Part shown: positions 1 to 6,496 of the stretch, piece after piece | Layout of the letters: every line of letters starts with the position of its first letter | Numbering within the stretch: position 1 is the stretch's first letter | Made by a program: the position numbers and the translations under genes | From: Elusimicrobiota bacterium | GTDB lineage: Bacteria; Elusimicrobiota; Elusimicrobia; Elusimicrobiales; UBA9959 | Reading direction: 5' to 3' | Assembly: GCA_003482905.1 (NCBI GenBank) | Contig: DMXM01000007.1 | Coordinates: 52,347-58,910 of the forward strand | DNA length: 6,564 nt | The notes under the pieces: model-generated | The model's input: only the letters and a program-made list of their open reading frames with translations | Told to the model about the DNA's origin: nothing | Databases searched by the model: none

Positions 1-24
1 GCTTTTAAATTTGGTGGACGTGAA

Positions 25-46
25 GCAAGCCATAATTATGGCTTGC
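25..46. repeat. Perfect 22-bp palindrome
   Basis: The arm GCAAGCCATAA (25-35) is followed directly by its exact reverse complement TTATGGCTTGC (36-46), so the site is symmetric with no spacer. As nucleic acid it can form a 9-bp stem with an AATT loop. There is no T-tract on either side, so it is not an intrinsic terminator. A dyad of this size is compatible with an operator for a dimeric regulator or with a repetitive extragenic element; the sequence alone does not decide. Its AT-rich centre contrasts with the GC-rich surroundings. Confidence 0.6.
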
Positions 47-48
47 GC

Positions 49-153
49 CAGGGATCGAAAGCCGGACCCGCGAGGGCAGCAGCCCGCAGCGGGGAGGCGG
101 GGCCGCGACCACTGGCGCGCGACGGCGCGCCAGTGAGTTGTGGCCGATCCCTG
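49..153 (+). ncRNA. Candidate structured RNA leader (three-way junction)
   Basis: By eye this stretch folds into a closed Y shape. A closing helix pairs 49-56 with 146-153. A first arm pairs 61-63 with 96-98, 67-71 with 89-93, and 74-77 with 82-85 (loop AGCA). A second arm is a long hairpin at 101-145. The two wobble pairs of the second arm (G105-U141, G107-U139) are G-U only in plus-strand RNA, which favours a plus-strand transcript. It lies 38 nt upstream of the GT9 start, so it could be a 5' leader element or a free small RNA. I recognise no known family. GC-rich sequence folds easily, so the function is unproven. Confidence 0.35.
101..145 (+). repeat. Long inverted repeat / 20-bp hairpin
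   Basis: Bases 110-120 pair perfectly with 125-135 around a GACG loop (11 bp). After one bulged base (A136), bases 101-109 pair with 137-145, with seven Watson-Crick pairs and two G-U wobbles. This is the strongest local structure in the window. It is followed by a pyrimidine-rich single-stranded tract (154-185) and not by a clean T-run immediately after the stem, so it does not look like a standard intrinsic terminator. Confidence 0.6.
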
Positions 154-191
154 CCCCCTCATCCCCCTCCCCTGTTTTTCTCTTCACACAT

Positions 192-1184
192 ATGAAAATC
201 CTAATAGTAACCCTGGACAACATCGGCGACACGCTCATCAGCCTCGCCATACATGAAGCCCTGCGCCGCTACCCGGGCTATCATACCGCCTTTTGGACCA
301 AGGAATACTCCGGCGGCGTCATCCCCCTGGCCGGGGCGGACATAGAACATTACCACTGCGACCCCTTCTGGGACCGCTCCCCCGGAACTGGCAAGGGCGG
401 CTTCCTGGCCTATGCCAGAACCATCCTGAAAATACGCCGGGCCGGCTTTGACGCCGCGCTCATACTGCACTCCAACTGGCGCAAAAACCTCTCCTGCCTT
501 CTGGCGGGAATAGGGAAAAGATACGCGCAAAAGGGCGCTTTTAGCACTCACTACGCCGCGCCGTCTACCGGGAATCACGAGCTTGACCTTTGCCGCGCCC
601 TGGTAAGCGGACTTACCGGCAAAGACCCCGGCGCCCTCTCCTACCCCCTCACCCCGGCGGCTTACGGCGAGACGGAAGCCTCGGCGCGCCTGTTCTCCAA
701 CGGCGCCTGGGCCGTGCTGCACCCTTTCTCCGGGAATCCCAGGCGCAACCTTCCGATGGTGGCCTGGCCGCCTATCGTGGATTCCCTCCTGGCCAGGAAC
801 ATGCGCGTCCTGGTCAACGCCGCTCCCGCCGAAAAAGCGCTCTTCGAGGCCCGGTTCGCCGGCGCGGCCAAGCCGGGAGACCTTGTCTTTTCCTGCGATC
901 TCGGCCTGGATATAAGGAACCTGGCCTACGCCGTTTCCCGCGCCCGGATCTTCATCGGCAACAATTCCGGCCCCCTGCACCTTGCCAGCGCCCTGGGAAC
1001 CCCCTGCGTCGGGATCTTCCAGAAAAGCTGGGTGGAGAAGATCGCCCCGCGCGGCAAATCCATCCCGGAACTGGCCGTCTTCGAGAACGACCCCTCCGAG
1101 ATCGGCGCGGCGGAGATAATCGCAAAAGCCGAAATGCTCCTCGGCCCCGCAAAACCCCGCCCCGGCGATAATAATAATTGTTAG
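192..1184 (+). CDS. Glycosyltransferase family 9 (ADP-heptose:LPS heptosyltransferase-like)
   Basis: Predicted cytoplasmic or inner-membrane-associated enzyme of 330 residues that would transfer a sugar, classically ADP-heptose, to a lipopolysaccharide core acceptor. The N-terminus reads as a Rossmann strand followed by NIGD, placing an Asp at residue 13, the position of the catalytic Asp in WaaC-type heptosyltransferases. The second domain starts near residue 172 with the HPFSGNPRRN stretch (177-186). The family signature GNNSGPLHLASALGTP lies at 256-271. The length suits GT9. ATG at 192 is preferred over an in-frame TTG at 138 because the latter adds 18 proline/serine-rich residues before the conserved strand. 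No Shine-Dalgarno precedes it; the upstream tract is pyrimidine-rich. It is first of four glycosyltransferase genes. The donor and acceptor are inferred from the family and could differ. Confidence 0.9.
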   Translation: MKILIVTLDNIGDTLISLAIHEALRRYPGYHTAFWTKEYSGGVIPLAGADIEHYHCDPFWDRSPGTGKGGFLAYARTILKIRRAGFDAALILHSNWRKNLSCLLAGIGKRYAQKGAFSTHYAAPSTGNHELDLCRALVSGLTGKDPGALSYPLTPAAYGETEASARLFSNGAWAVLHPFSGNPRRNLPMVAWPPIVDSLLARNMRVLVNAAPAEKALFEARFAGAAKPGDLVFSCDLGLDIRNLAYAVSRARIFIGNNSGPLHLASALGTPCVGIFQKSWVEKIAPRGKSIPELAVFENDPSEIGAAEIIAKAEMLLGPAKPRPGDNNNC

Positions 1185-1195
1185 AATATCCTTAG

Positions 1196-2353
1196 ATGCA
1201 AACCAACCTCACCGTATTTCACCTCGACGACGGCCGCGAACTGCGCGGCGGTCAGCGCCAGCTGCTTTACCTCGTAAAAGAGCTGAACCTCCTGGGCCAC
1301 AGCAATACCGTGGTATGCCGCAAAGGTTCCCCCCTGCACAAGGCGGCCGACCGCAAAGGGTTCAAGGTCCTCACCCTGCCGTATCTCTTCGAATGGGACC
1401 CGGTCTCCGCCATTACGCTGCGGCGCGCGCTCAGATCACTGCCTCCTTCCGAATTCCCGCCCGTCCTGCACTCCCACACTTCCCACACGGCCGCCGTTTC
1501 CTGGCTGGCCTCGGCCGGCTCCGACTGCGTGCGCGTCGCCCACCGCCGCGTGGATTTTACGCCGGGCTGGTTCACCGCGCGTTTCAAGTACGCCAAAGCC
1601 CACAGCGTTATAGCCATTTCCGAAGCCGTAAAAGAAATACTCCTTAAGGCCGACGTGCCGGAAGAAAAGGTGGCGGTGGTCAACAGCACCATAGACTTGG
1701 ACGACACCCCCTGGAAGCCCGGCGAGTTCCAGGCCTACCGTCAGGCGGCCCGCGCCGAGCTGGCGGCCGAACTGGGCCTGCCCGTTGGGGCTTTCTGGGC
1801 CGGTTCCCTCATCGCCCTGGTGCCGCACAAGGACCCGGAGAACATGGCGCGTGCCGCCGCGCTGGTGCTAAAGGACGAACCCGGCGCCTATTTCCTTATC
1901 GCCGGCGAAGGCCCCCTGTCCGGCAAGACGGAACACCTCGCCCGCATGCTCAAGATCTCCGACCGCTTCAAGCTTATCGGCTACCGCAAGGACCCGTACA
2001 AGATCCTGGCCGCGCTGGACCTGTTCGTGCTTTCCTCGTGCGAGGAAGGCATGGGCAGCGTGCTGGTGGAAGCCATGAACGCCGGCCTGCCCATAGTGGC
2101 CACCACCGCCGGAGGCATAGGCGACGTTATAGAGGACGGCGCCAACGGCCTAACCGTGCCGCCGCGCGACCACGCGGCCCTGGCCGCCGCCGAGCTGCGC
2201 ATGATACGCGACGCCGGCCTGCGCGCGCGGCTCGCCGCCGAAGCCCACCGCCGCCGGGAGGATTTCTCTTCGCCGCGCATGGCGGCCCTCACTTTTAAAT
2301 GTTATGAAACAGCCATTGAAAATTTTAAGCGTAATAGACATCCCCTGGAATAG
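1196..2353 (+). CDS. Glycosyltransferase family 4 (GT-B), first copy
   Basis: A 385-residue GT-B retaining glycosyltransferase, expected to act at the cytoplasmic face on a lipid-linked or LPS-core glycan using a nucleotide-sugar donor. The N-terminal domain has the glycine-rich acceptor loop RGGQ (17-20). The C-terminal donor-binding domain (about 203 onward) has a VPHKDPENM segment (209-217), an IAGEGPL strand-turn (235-241) and the E-x7-E motif, Glu284 and Glu292, inside SCEEGMGSVLVEAMNAGLP. These are standard GT4 (Glycos_transf_1) features. ATG 1196 lies 11 bp after the GT9 stop and opens directly into the first Rossmann strand. No Shine-Dalgarno is seen. Its last 16 codons overlap the next gene by 50 bp; the basic C-terminal tail there looks dispensable. 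The sugar specificity cannot be read from the sequence. Confidence 0.9.
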   Translation: MQTNLTVFHLDDGRELRGGQRQLLYLVKELNLLGHSNTVVCRKGSPLHKAADRKGFKVLTLPYLFEWDPVSAITLRRALRSLPPSEFPPVLHSHTSHTAAVSWLASAGSDCVRVAHRRVDFTPGWFTARFKYAKAHSVIAISEAVKEILLKADVPEEKVAVVNSTIDLDDTPWKPGEFQAYRQAARAELAAELGLPVGAFWAGSLIALVPHKDPENMARAAALVLKDEPGAYFLIAGEGPLSGKTEHLARMLKISDRFKLIGYRKDPYKILAALDLFVLSSCEEGMGSVLVEAMNAGLPIVATTAGGIGDVIEDGANGLTVPPRDHAALAAAELRMIRDAGLRARLAAEAHRRREDFSSPRMAALTFKCYETAIENFKRNRHPLE

Positions 2354-3344
2354 CGGCCTGGCCGCTTACGCTTTCGATCAGGCCCGGGCCCTGCGCGCCG
2401 GAGGCCACAGCGTGGCCTTCGCCTGCCCCGAGGGCAGCGCCGCCATGGATTTCGCTGCCCGCGAAGGCTTCCGGCATTACCCCATCCCCGGCCGCAAGGC
2501 CTACCACCGCCTGCCGCTGGCGCTGCTGCGCCTGCGCTCCATAGCCCTGGACGAGGAAATTGATATAGTGGCGGCCCATACCGGCCGCGCGCAAACCCTG
2601 GCCTACCTGCTGGGGCTGCCGATCATACGCGTAAAGGCCGACGCCAAAAAGCCCTCCGCCGGCTTCACGTTCTCGGCCGTGGCAAGGACCATCGCCGCCT
2701 CCGCCTGCATAGAAAGCCTTTATACCGCCGCCGGCATGGACCGGGCGGGAATCTCCGTCATACGCCAGGGCATAACCCCCCCTGCCGCGCTGCCCAGAAC
2801 TCCGCGGCCGCCTTACCGCGTAGGCCTGCTGGGCCGCCTGGACCTGGTAAAAGGCCATTTCTGTTTCCTGGAAGCCGCGGCGCGGCTTCTGCGCGCCGGC
2901 GCTAAAGCCGAATTTCACGTGGCCGGTTACGAAGCCAATATAAAATACGCCGACCTCCGGAGCACCGCGGCGGAACTGGGCATAGGAAACAACGTTTTTT
3001 TTCACGGCAAGGTGGACGGCCCCTTCGGTTTTATGAGTTCCTGCGACATAGGCGTAATAGCCTCCCTGGGCAGCGAAGCGGTGTCTCGCGCCGCCCTGGA
3101 ATGGCTGGCGGCCGGCAAGCCCCTCGTCGCCGCCTCCGTAGGCAGCCTACCTGAGTACGTGGCGCCGCCCTGGCTGGCCCCCCCCGGCGACGCGCCGGCC
3201 CTGGCCGAAAAGATAGGCGCCCTGCTGGCGGACCCGACCCTGGCCGGAGAAGTAGGAAAAGCCAATCTGGCCCGGGCACGGCGCGATTTCAGCCCCGCCG
3301 CCTTCGCCGCCGCCACCTGCGCCGTTTTCGAGGGCGCGGTTTAA
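2304..3344 (+). CDS. Glycosyltransferase family 4 (GT-B), second copy
   Basis: A 346-residue GT-B glycosyltransferase, diverged from its upstream neighbour. The N-terminal Rossmann strand KILSVIDIP (6-14) is followed by a SGLAAYAF loop (18-25) in the place of the usual glycine loop. The C-terminal domain starts near 171 with VGLLGRLDLVKGH (173-185). An E-x7-E motif is present (Glu258 and Glu266, SEAVSRAALEWLAAGKP), followed by a PEYV segment. Start ATG 2304 is supported because the conserved first strand begins five residues later. It lies inside the end of the preceding gene (50-bp overlap), which suggests translational coupling. Codons 231-233 contain a run of eight T (2995-3002), unusual in this GC-rich gene and a possible slippage site. 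The acceptor and donor are unknown; the operon context suggests LPS/LOS core or a similar surface glycan. Confidence 0.88.
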   Translation: MKQPLKILSVIDIPWNSGLAAYAFDQARALRAGGHSVAFACPEGSAAMDFAAREGFRHYPIPGRKAYHRLPLALLRLRSIALDEEIDIVAAHTGRAQTLAYLLGLPIIRVKADAKKPSAGFTFSAVARTIAASACIESLYTAAGMDRAGISVIRQGITPPAALPRTPRPPYRVGLLGRLDLVKGHFCFLEAAARLLRAGAKAEFHVAGYEANIKYADLRSTAAELGIGNNVFFHGKVDGPFGFMSSCDIGVIASLGSEAVSRAALEWLAAGKPLVAASVGSLPEYVAPPWLAPPGDAPALAEKIGALLADPTLAGEVGKANLARARRDFSPAAFAAATCAVFEGAV

Positions 3345-3347
3345 AAT

Positions 3348-4103
3348 ATGCCCACGATCTCCATCGCCATGATAGCCAACAACGAGGAGAAGAACCTGGC
3401 GCGCTCGCTCGGCAGCGCCGCCTGGGCGGACGAGATAGTTTTTGTGGACTGCGGCTCCCACGACGGCACCGAGGTCGAGGCCCGCAAATACCCCGTTAAA
3501 TATTTCGCCCGCCCCAACAGCCCGGCGGTCTACATAAACAAGCAGTTCGCCGTGGACCAGGCCGCCTGCGACTGGATACTGATCCTGGACGCCGACGAGG
3601 AGATCTCCCCCGCCCTCAAGGAAGAAATAAAACGTTTTATCGCGGCGCCGGGGGCGGTCGCCGCCCGGATGCCCCGCCGGAATTTCTATTTCGGCCGCTG
3701 GCTCAGGCACGGCGGCAAATACCCGGACACGCAGCTGCGGCTTTTTAAAAGGGGCAGCGCGCGCTTCCTGCCGCTGCCGGTGCACGAGCGCCTGGCTGTG
3801 GACGGCCCCGTAGGCCGCCTGGAAGAGCCGCTCCTGCATTACCCTTATTCCGACGAAGAGGACATGCGCCGCAAGCTGGCTTTCTACACCGAGATACTCA
3901 CCCGCTCCTACGCGCTTAAGGACCGCGGCAGGCTGTCCGTACTCCTGCGCCCCTTCACCAGGTTCTTCTCGGCTTATATTTTAAAGCTCGGCTTTCTGGA
4001 CGGAACGCGGGGCTTTAAGACCGCGCTTATGGATTTCCGCACGGTGCTGGCCTCCGCCCTACTCTACATAAGGCAGAAAGCCGAAAGGCCCACGGACAAA
4101 TAG
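3348..4103 (+). CDS. Glycosyltransferase family 2, WaaE/KdtX-like
   Basis: A 251-residue GT-A enzyme of the compact WaaE type (LPS core beta-1,4-glucosyltransferase-like). The N-terminal fold opens with ISIAMIANNEEKNL (4-17). VDCGSHDGT (33-41) corresponds to the usual VDSGSTDGT nucleotide-binding turn, with Cys35 in place of Ser. The metal-binding DxD is LDADEE (80-85). Further along, GGKYPDTQLRLFKRG (122-136) and VHERL (145-149) match the subfamily's second half, and LKLGFLDGTRGF (212-223) near the C-terminus is also typical. No multi-pass membrane region is evident. It starts 3 bp after the previous stop; a GAGGG lies 13 nt upstream, further than a usual ribosome binding site. Glucose is the donor in the best-known relatives, but specificity here is inferred. 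Confidence 0.9.
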   Translation: MPTISIAMIANNEEKNLARSLGSAAWADEIVFVDCGSHDGTEVEARKYPVKYFARPNSPAVYINKQFAVDQAACDWILILDADEEISPALKEEIKRFIAAPGAVAARMPRRNFYFGRWLRHGGKYPDTQLRLFKRGSARFLPLPVHERLAVDGPVGRLEEPLLHYPYSDEEDMRRKLAFYTEILTRSYALKDRGRLSVLLRPFTRFFSAYILKLGFLDGTRGFKTALMDFRTVLASALLYIRQKAERPTDK

Positions 4104-4115
4104 GCCATTAAGCTC

Positions 4116-4143
4116 TTTACCGCTTTTGTCAATGAGCTATAAT
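4116..4143 (+). promoter_or_regulatory. Sigma-70-type promoter for the amidase gene
   Basis: A consensus -10 box TATAAT lies at 4138-4143, with a -35-like TTTACC (4 of 6 matches to TTGACA) at 4116-4121 and a 16-nt spacer. The predicted transcription start, seven bases after the -10 box, falls on A4150, the first base of the ATG that gives a clean signal peptide. This would make a leaderless or nearly leaderless mRNA and fits the absence of a ribosome binding site. AT-rich sequence is otherwise rare here, which makes the match less likely to be chance. Confidence 0.55.
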
Positions 4144-4149
4144 AGTTAT

Positions 4150-5259
4150 ATGAGGACCACGCGTAACGCAACACTACTGGCATTATTGATGTTCACCGTA
4201 CCCTGCGCCCGGGCCGAGAGCGACGTGAAATTCGGCCCGTCCTACCCGCTGACCGTCACGGTGGAGTCAGGCCATAAAGTCGGCGCCGTCATCTACGAAA
4301 CCCCCTACAGCATACCCCCTTCGGAAAATTACGATACGGTACTCATACAGGGCACTATGCCGGACCCAGCCATGCGGATAGAGCTGGTGGTCCGCCCGAA
4401 ACCCTCGGTTTCCACCGCGGCCGTTTTTAAACAGCCGGCTTTCCGCCGTTTCCCCAACGGACGCTTCTGGGCCAGATACACGGTGCCGCTCACCCGCCAG
4501 CCGCTGAAACTGCGCGTAGTAAACCTGGGGGCGCACATCGGCTCCCGCCTGTCCATTTACGAAGCGGAACTCTTCGTAGCGCGCTCCGTCAAGGAAACCC
4601 GGGCGCCCGGCGACGCCGTCACCTACGTGCCCGACCCCGCGCTTTCTCTGCCGGAAACGGCCCCGTTCAAGCTGGTACGCCGCGCCGCCTGGCAGGCCCT
4701 GCCGCCGACCGTCCCCTACGTCAGGCACGCGCCTTTCTACTTCACCCTCCACCACACGCAGGGCGATTACCCTCTGACTTACCAGGCCTCGGTCTCCGAG
4801 GTGCTCTTCGTTCAGGACTACCACCAGAACGGCAAGAGGTGGATAGACATCGGTTATCATTTCGTGATAGACCCCGCCGGCAATATTTTCGAGGGCCGCC
4901 CCATACTGGCCGAGGGAGCCCATGTCCTCAGCCATAACCCGGGCAACATCGGTATTTCCATATTGGGCAATTACCACCCCCCGTCCACTGACGAGGTCAC
5001 CCGGACATCCCTTGATTCTTTCGTCTCAGTAGGCAGCTACCTCAAGGACACCTACGCGGTTAATGTCAGCAGCTTCTATGCCCACCGCGATATCGGCAAT
5101 ACCGACTGCCCCGGCGACAACCTTTACGCCAGGAAGCCGGAACTCAGCGCCCTTATATTCGGCCCCCTCCCCCAGCCGGTAACCCCGGCCGACGCCCCCC
5201 CCCTCACCCCCGCCCAGCAAAAAGCCCTAAACTACCTGAAAACCTCCCTAAACTATTAG
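4150..5259 (+). CDS. Secreted N-acetylmuramoyl-L-alanine amidase, PGRP/Amidase_2 domain
   Basis: A 369-residue exported zinc amidase expected to cleave the MurNAc-L-Ala bond of peptidoglycan or its fragments in the periplasm. Residues 1-22 form a Sec signal peptide: a basic start, a hydrophobic core and an ARA cleavage site before Glu23. Residues 23-145 are beta-rich without a recognised family, possibly a jelly-roll or carbohydrate-binding module. The PGRP domain spans about 174-336: LHHTQG gives the first zinc His (201), DIGYHFVIDPAGNIFEGR (233-250) carries the catalytic Tyr236, and AHRDIGNTDCPGD gives His312 and Cys320, so the zinc/catalytic set is complete. A Pro-rich tail (339-356) ends in two LNY repeats. 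In-frame TTG 4126 and ATG 4132 are alternative starts, but they add residues before the signal peptide and lie within the promoter. No lipobox surrounds Cys19. The gene sits 46 bp after the glycosyltransferase genes. Confidence 0.9.
   Translation: MRTTRNATLLALLMFTVPCARAESDVKFGPSYPLTVTVESGHKVGAVIYETPYSIPPSENYDTVLIQGTMPDPAMRIELVVRPKPSVSTAAVFKQPAFRRFPNGRFWARYTVPLTRQPLKLRVVNLGAHIGSRLSIYEAELFVARSVKETRAPGDAVTYVPDPALSLPETAPFKLVRRAAWQALPPTVPYVRHAPFYFTLHHTQGDYPLTYQASVSEVLFVQDYHQNGKRWIDIGYHFVIDPAGNIFEGRPILAEGAHVLSHNPGNIGISILGNYHPPSTDEVTRTSLDSFVSVGSYLKDTYAVNVSSFYAHRDIGNTDCPGDNLYARKPELSALIFGPLPQPVTPADAPPLTPAQQKALNYLKTSLNY
5225..5255 (+). repeat. Pair of 10-bp direct repeats in the amidase 3' end
   Basis: CCCTAAACTA occurs at 5225-5234 and again at 5246-5255, a 21-bp period that is in frame and encodes two LNY units at the extreme C-terminus. 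It looks like a small in-frame duplication at the end of the gene, with little likely effect on the catalytic domain. Confidence 0.6.
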
Positions 5260-5280
5260 GAGGTTCAACCTCCGAACCTC
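5259..5280. terminator. Overlapping inverted repeats between convergent genes
   Basis: The 19-bp gap between the amidase and lysA stop codons can fold two ways. One pairs GGAGGT (5259-5264) with ACCTCC (5268-5273) around TCA. The other pairs GAGGTTC (5260-5266) with GAACCTC (5274-5280) around seven bases. A further AACCTCC at 5241-5247 can also pair with GGAGGTT (5259-5265). No T-run follows on either strand, so this is a weak or factor-assisted bidirectional termination site at best. Confidence 0.3.
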
Positions 5281-6496
5281 AGATTTCGCTGGAGATTAGG
5301 TCTTGGTAGGTTTCGCGGCGGCGGATAAGGCGCCAGGCGGCGGGACCGGTTATAAGGGCCTCGGCGGCGCGCGGGCGGGAATTGTACTGGGAGCTCATGG
5401 AGAAACCGTAAGCCCCGGCCGAATAAATGGCTATAAGCTGGCCGGGCGCAGGCTCGCGCAGGCGGACGGCTTCGGCCAGGAAGTCGCCGCTCTCGCAGAC
5501 GGGACCCACTATATCGTATACCCCTTCGGGGCCGCCGGCAGGGCCTATCAGCGCCACAGGGTGTTTGGCGCCGTAGAGGGCGGGGCGCACCAGGTCGTTC
5601 ATGGCGGCGTCCACCACAATAAAATTCTTATGTCCCCCGCGCTTGCGGTAGAGCACGCGGGTTACCAATATGCCGGCCGGCGCGGCTATCGAGCGGCCTG
5701 GTTCAAGTATCAGTTTGAGGCCGGTGCCCTGGAACACGCCCGCCACCGCGCGCGCCAGCGGCGCCAGGTCGGCCATCTCGGCGCCTTCTTTAACGCCCCA
5801 GCCGCCGCCCACGTCGGCGTACTTAAGGTTTACCCCGCGGCTGGCCAGCTTCAAGATGAAAGCCGCTAGGCGGCCGGCGGCCAGGGCGTAAGGCCCGGCC
5901 GAATGCACCTGCGAGCCTATATGAAAATGCGCGCCCACCGGGTTAAGATGCCGCGACTCCGCCGCGCACATATAGATCTTCTGCGCTTCCTCGAAAGAAA
6001 CGCCGAACTTGCCGCCTAACTTGCCCGTGGAGATGAACTTGTGCGTGTGCGGGTCCACGTCGGGGTTTATCCGCAGGGAGAAAGCGGCGCGGACCTTCAG
6101 CCTGGCGGCCACGCGCTCCAGCGCCAGCACTTCCTCGAAAGATTCCGCGTTTATAAAAAGTATGCCGGTCTTCAGCGCGTACGCCATCTCTTCCGGGGTC
6201 TTTCCCACGCCGGAGAAAATTATCCTGCCCGGCGGGAAACCTGCCCGCAGCGCCCGGTACAGCTCCCCCCCGCTTACCACATCGGCGCCAAAGCCCTCGG
6301 CGGCCGCCAGGGCGCACAAACCGGCGCTGGAATTGGCCTTCATGGCGTAGCAGAAAAGCGGGTCCGCGGCGCGGAAGGCCTTTTTATACGAACGTATCTG
6401 CTTAAGGAACGCGGCCTTTGAATATATGTAGACCGGCGTACCGGCGCCGGCGGCTATTTTTTTAATGATGGCAGGCTTGAAATATTTGGAAAGCAT
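5279..6496 (-). CDS. lysA: Diaminopimelate decarboxylase (meso-DAP to L-lysine)
   Basis: A 405-residue PLP enzyme of the alanine-racemase fold (type III), cytoplasmic, catalysing the last step of lysine synthesis: decarboxylation of meso-2,6-diaminopimelate. The PLP Schiff-base lysine is Lys53 in YAMKAN. HIGSQ (192-196), the phosphate-binding DVGGGWG (228-234) and EPGRS (265-269) follow in order. Cys334 in CESGD contributes to the active site of the dimer partner in the family. The C-terminal GAYGFSMSSQYNSRPR (361-376) is diagnostic of LysA and argues against ornithine or carboxynorspermidine decarboxylases. The length is normal. ATG at 6494-6496 gives the usual short lead-in before GTPVYIYS. 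The frame stays open upstream to the window edge, but that translation runs through a terminator hairpin and is not expected to be coding. The gene converges on the amidase with a 19-bp gap. Confidence 0.97.
   Translation of the reverse strand: MLSKYFKPAIIKKIAAGAGTPVYIYSKAAFLKQIRSYKKAFRAADPLFCYAMKANSSAGLCALAAAEGFGADVVSGGELYRALRAGFPPGRIIFSGVGKTPEEMAYALKTGILFINAESFEEVLALERVAARLKVRAAFSLRINPDVDPHTHKFISTGKLGGKFGVSFEEAQKIYMCAAESRHLNPVGAHFHIGSQVHSAGPYALAAGRLAAFILKLASRGVNLKYADVGGGWGVKEGAEMADLAPLARAVAGVFQGTGLKLILEPGRSIAAPAGILVTRVLYRKRGGHKNFIVVDAAMNDLVRPALYGAKHPVALIGPAGGPEGVYDIVGPVCESGDFLAEAVRLREPAPGQLIAIYSAGAYGFSMSSQYNSRPRAAEALITGPAAWRLIRRRETYQDLISSEI

Noticed and set aside
1..33. Minus-strand ATG at 31-33 reading off the left edge (MACFTSTKFKS)
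   Set aside because: Only eleven codons are visible, without ribosome binding site or promoter; it overlaps the palindrome. A divergent gene cannot be supported or excluded.
49..153. tRNA, SRP RNA or attC site in the structured leader
   Set aside because: No T-arm consensus with a 5-bp stem, no SRP apical motif and no integron R/L core sites were found.
138..191. Upstream TTG start for the GT9 gene
   Set aside because: It adds 18 Pro/Ser-rich residues before the conserved N-terminal strand and lies within the structured region.
1..195. Plus-strand frame open from the left edge, ending in a TGA that overlaps the GT9 start as ATGA
   Set aside because: The ATGA overlap is attractive, but the 64 codons have third-position use unlike all neighbours, the translation is low-complexity, and the stretch is dominated by inverted repeats. 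A stop-free run of this length is not rare at this GC content.
5..250. Minus-strand 81-residue ORF over the leader region
   Set aside because: It overlaps the GT9 start antisense, has no recognisable domain and is explained by high GC content.
201..980. Large antisense ORFs (201-980, 2325-3005, 3147-3839, 4267-4977, all minus strand)
   Set aside because: Each lies wholly or largely opposite a gene with clear family motifs, and their translations are Gly/Arg/Ala-rich without domains: GC-driven shadows.
4126..4149. TTG 4126 or ATG 4132 as the amidase start
   Set aside because: Both add residues before an otherwise ideal signal peptide and fall within the predicted promoter.
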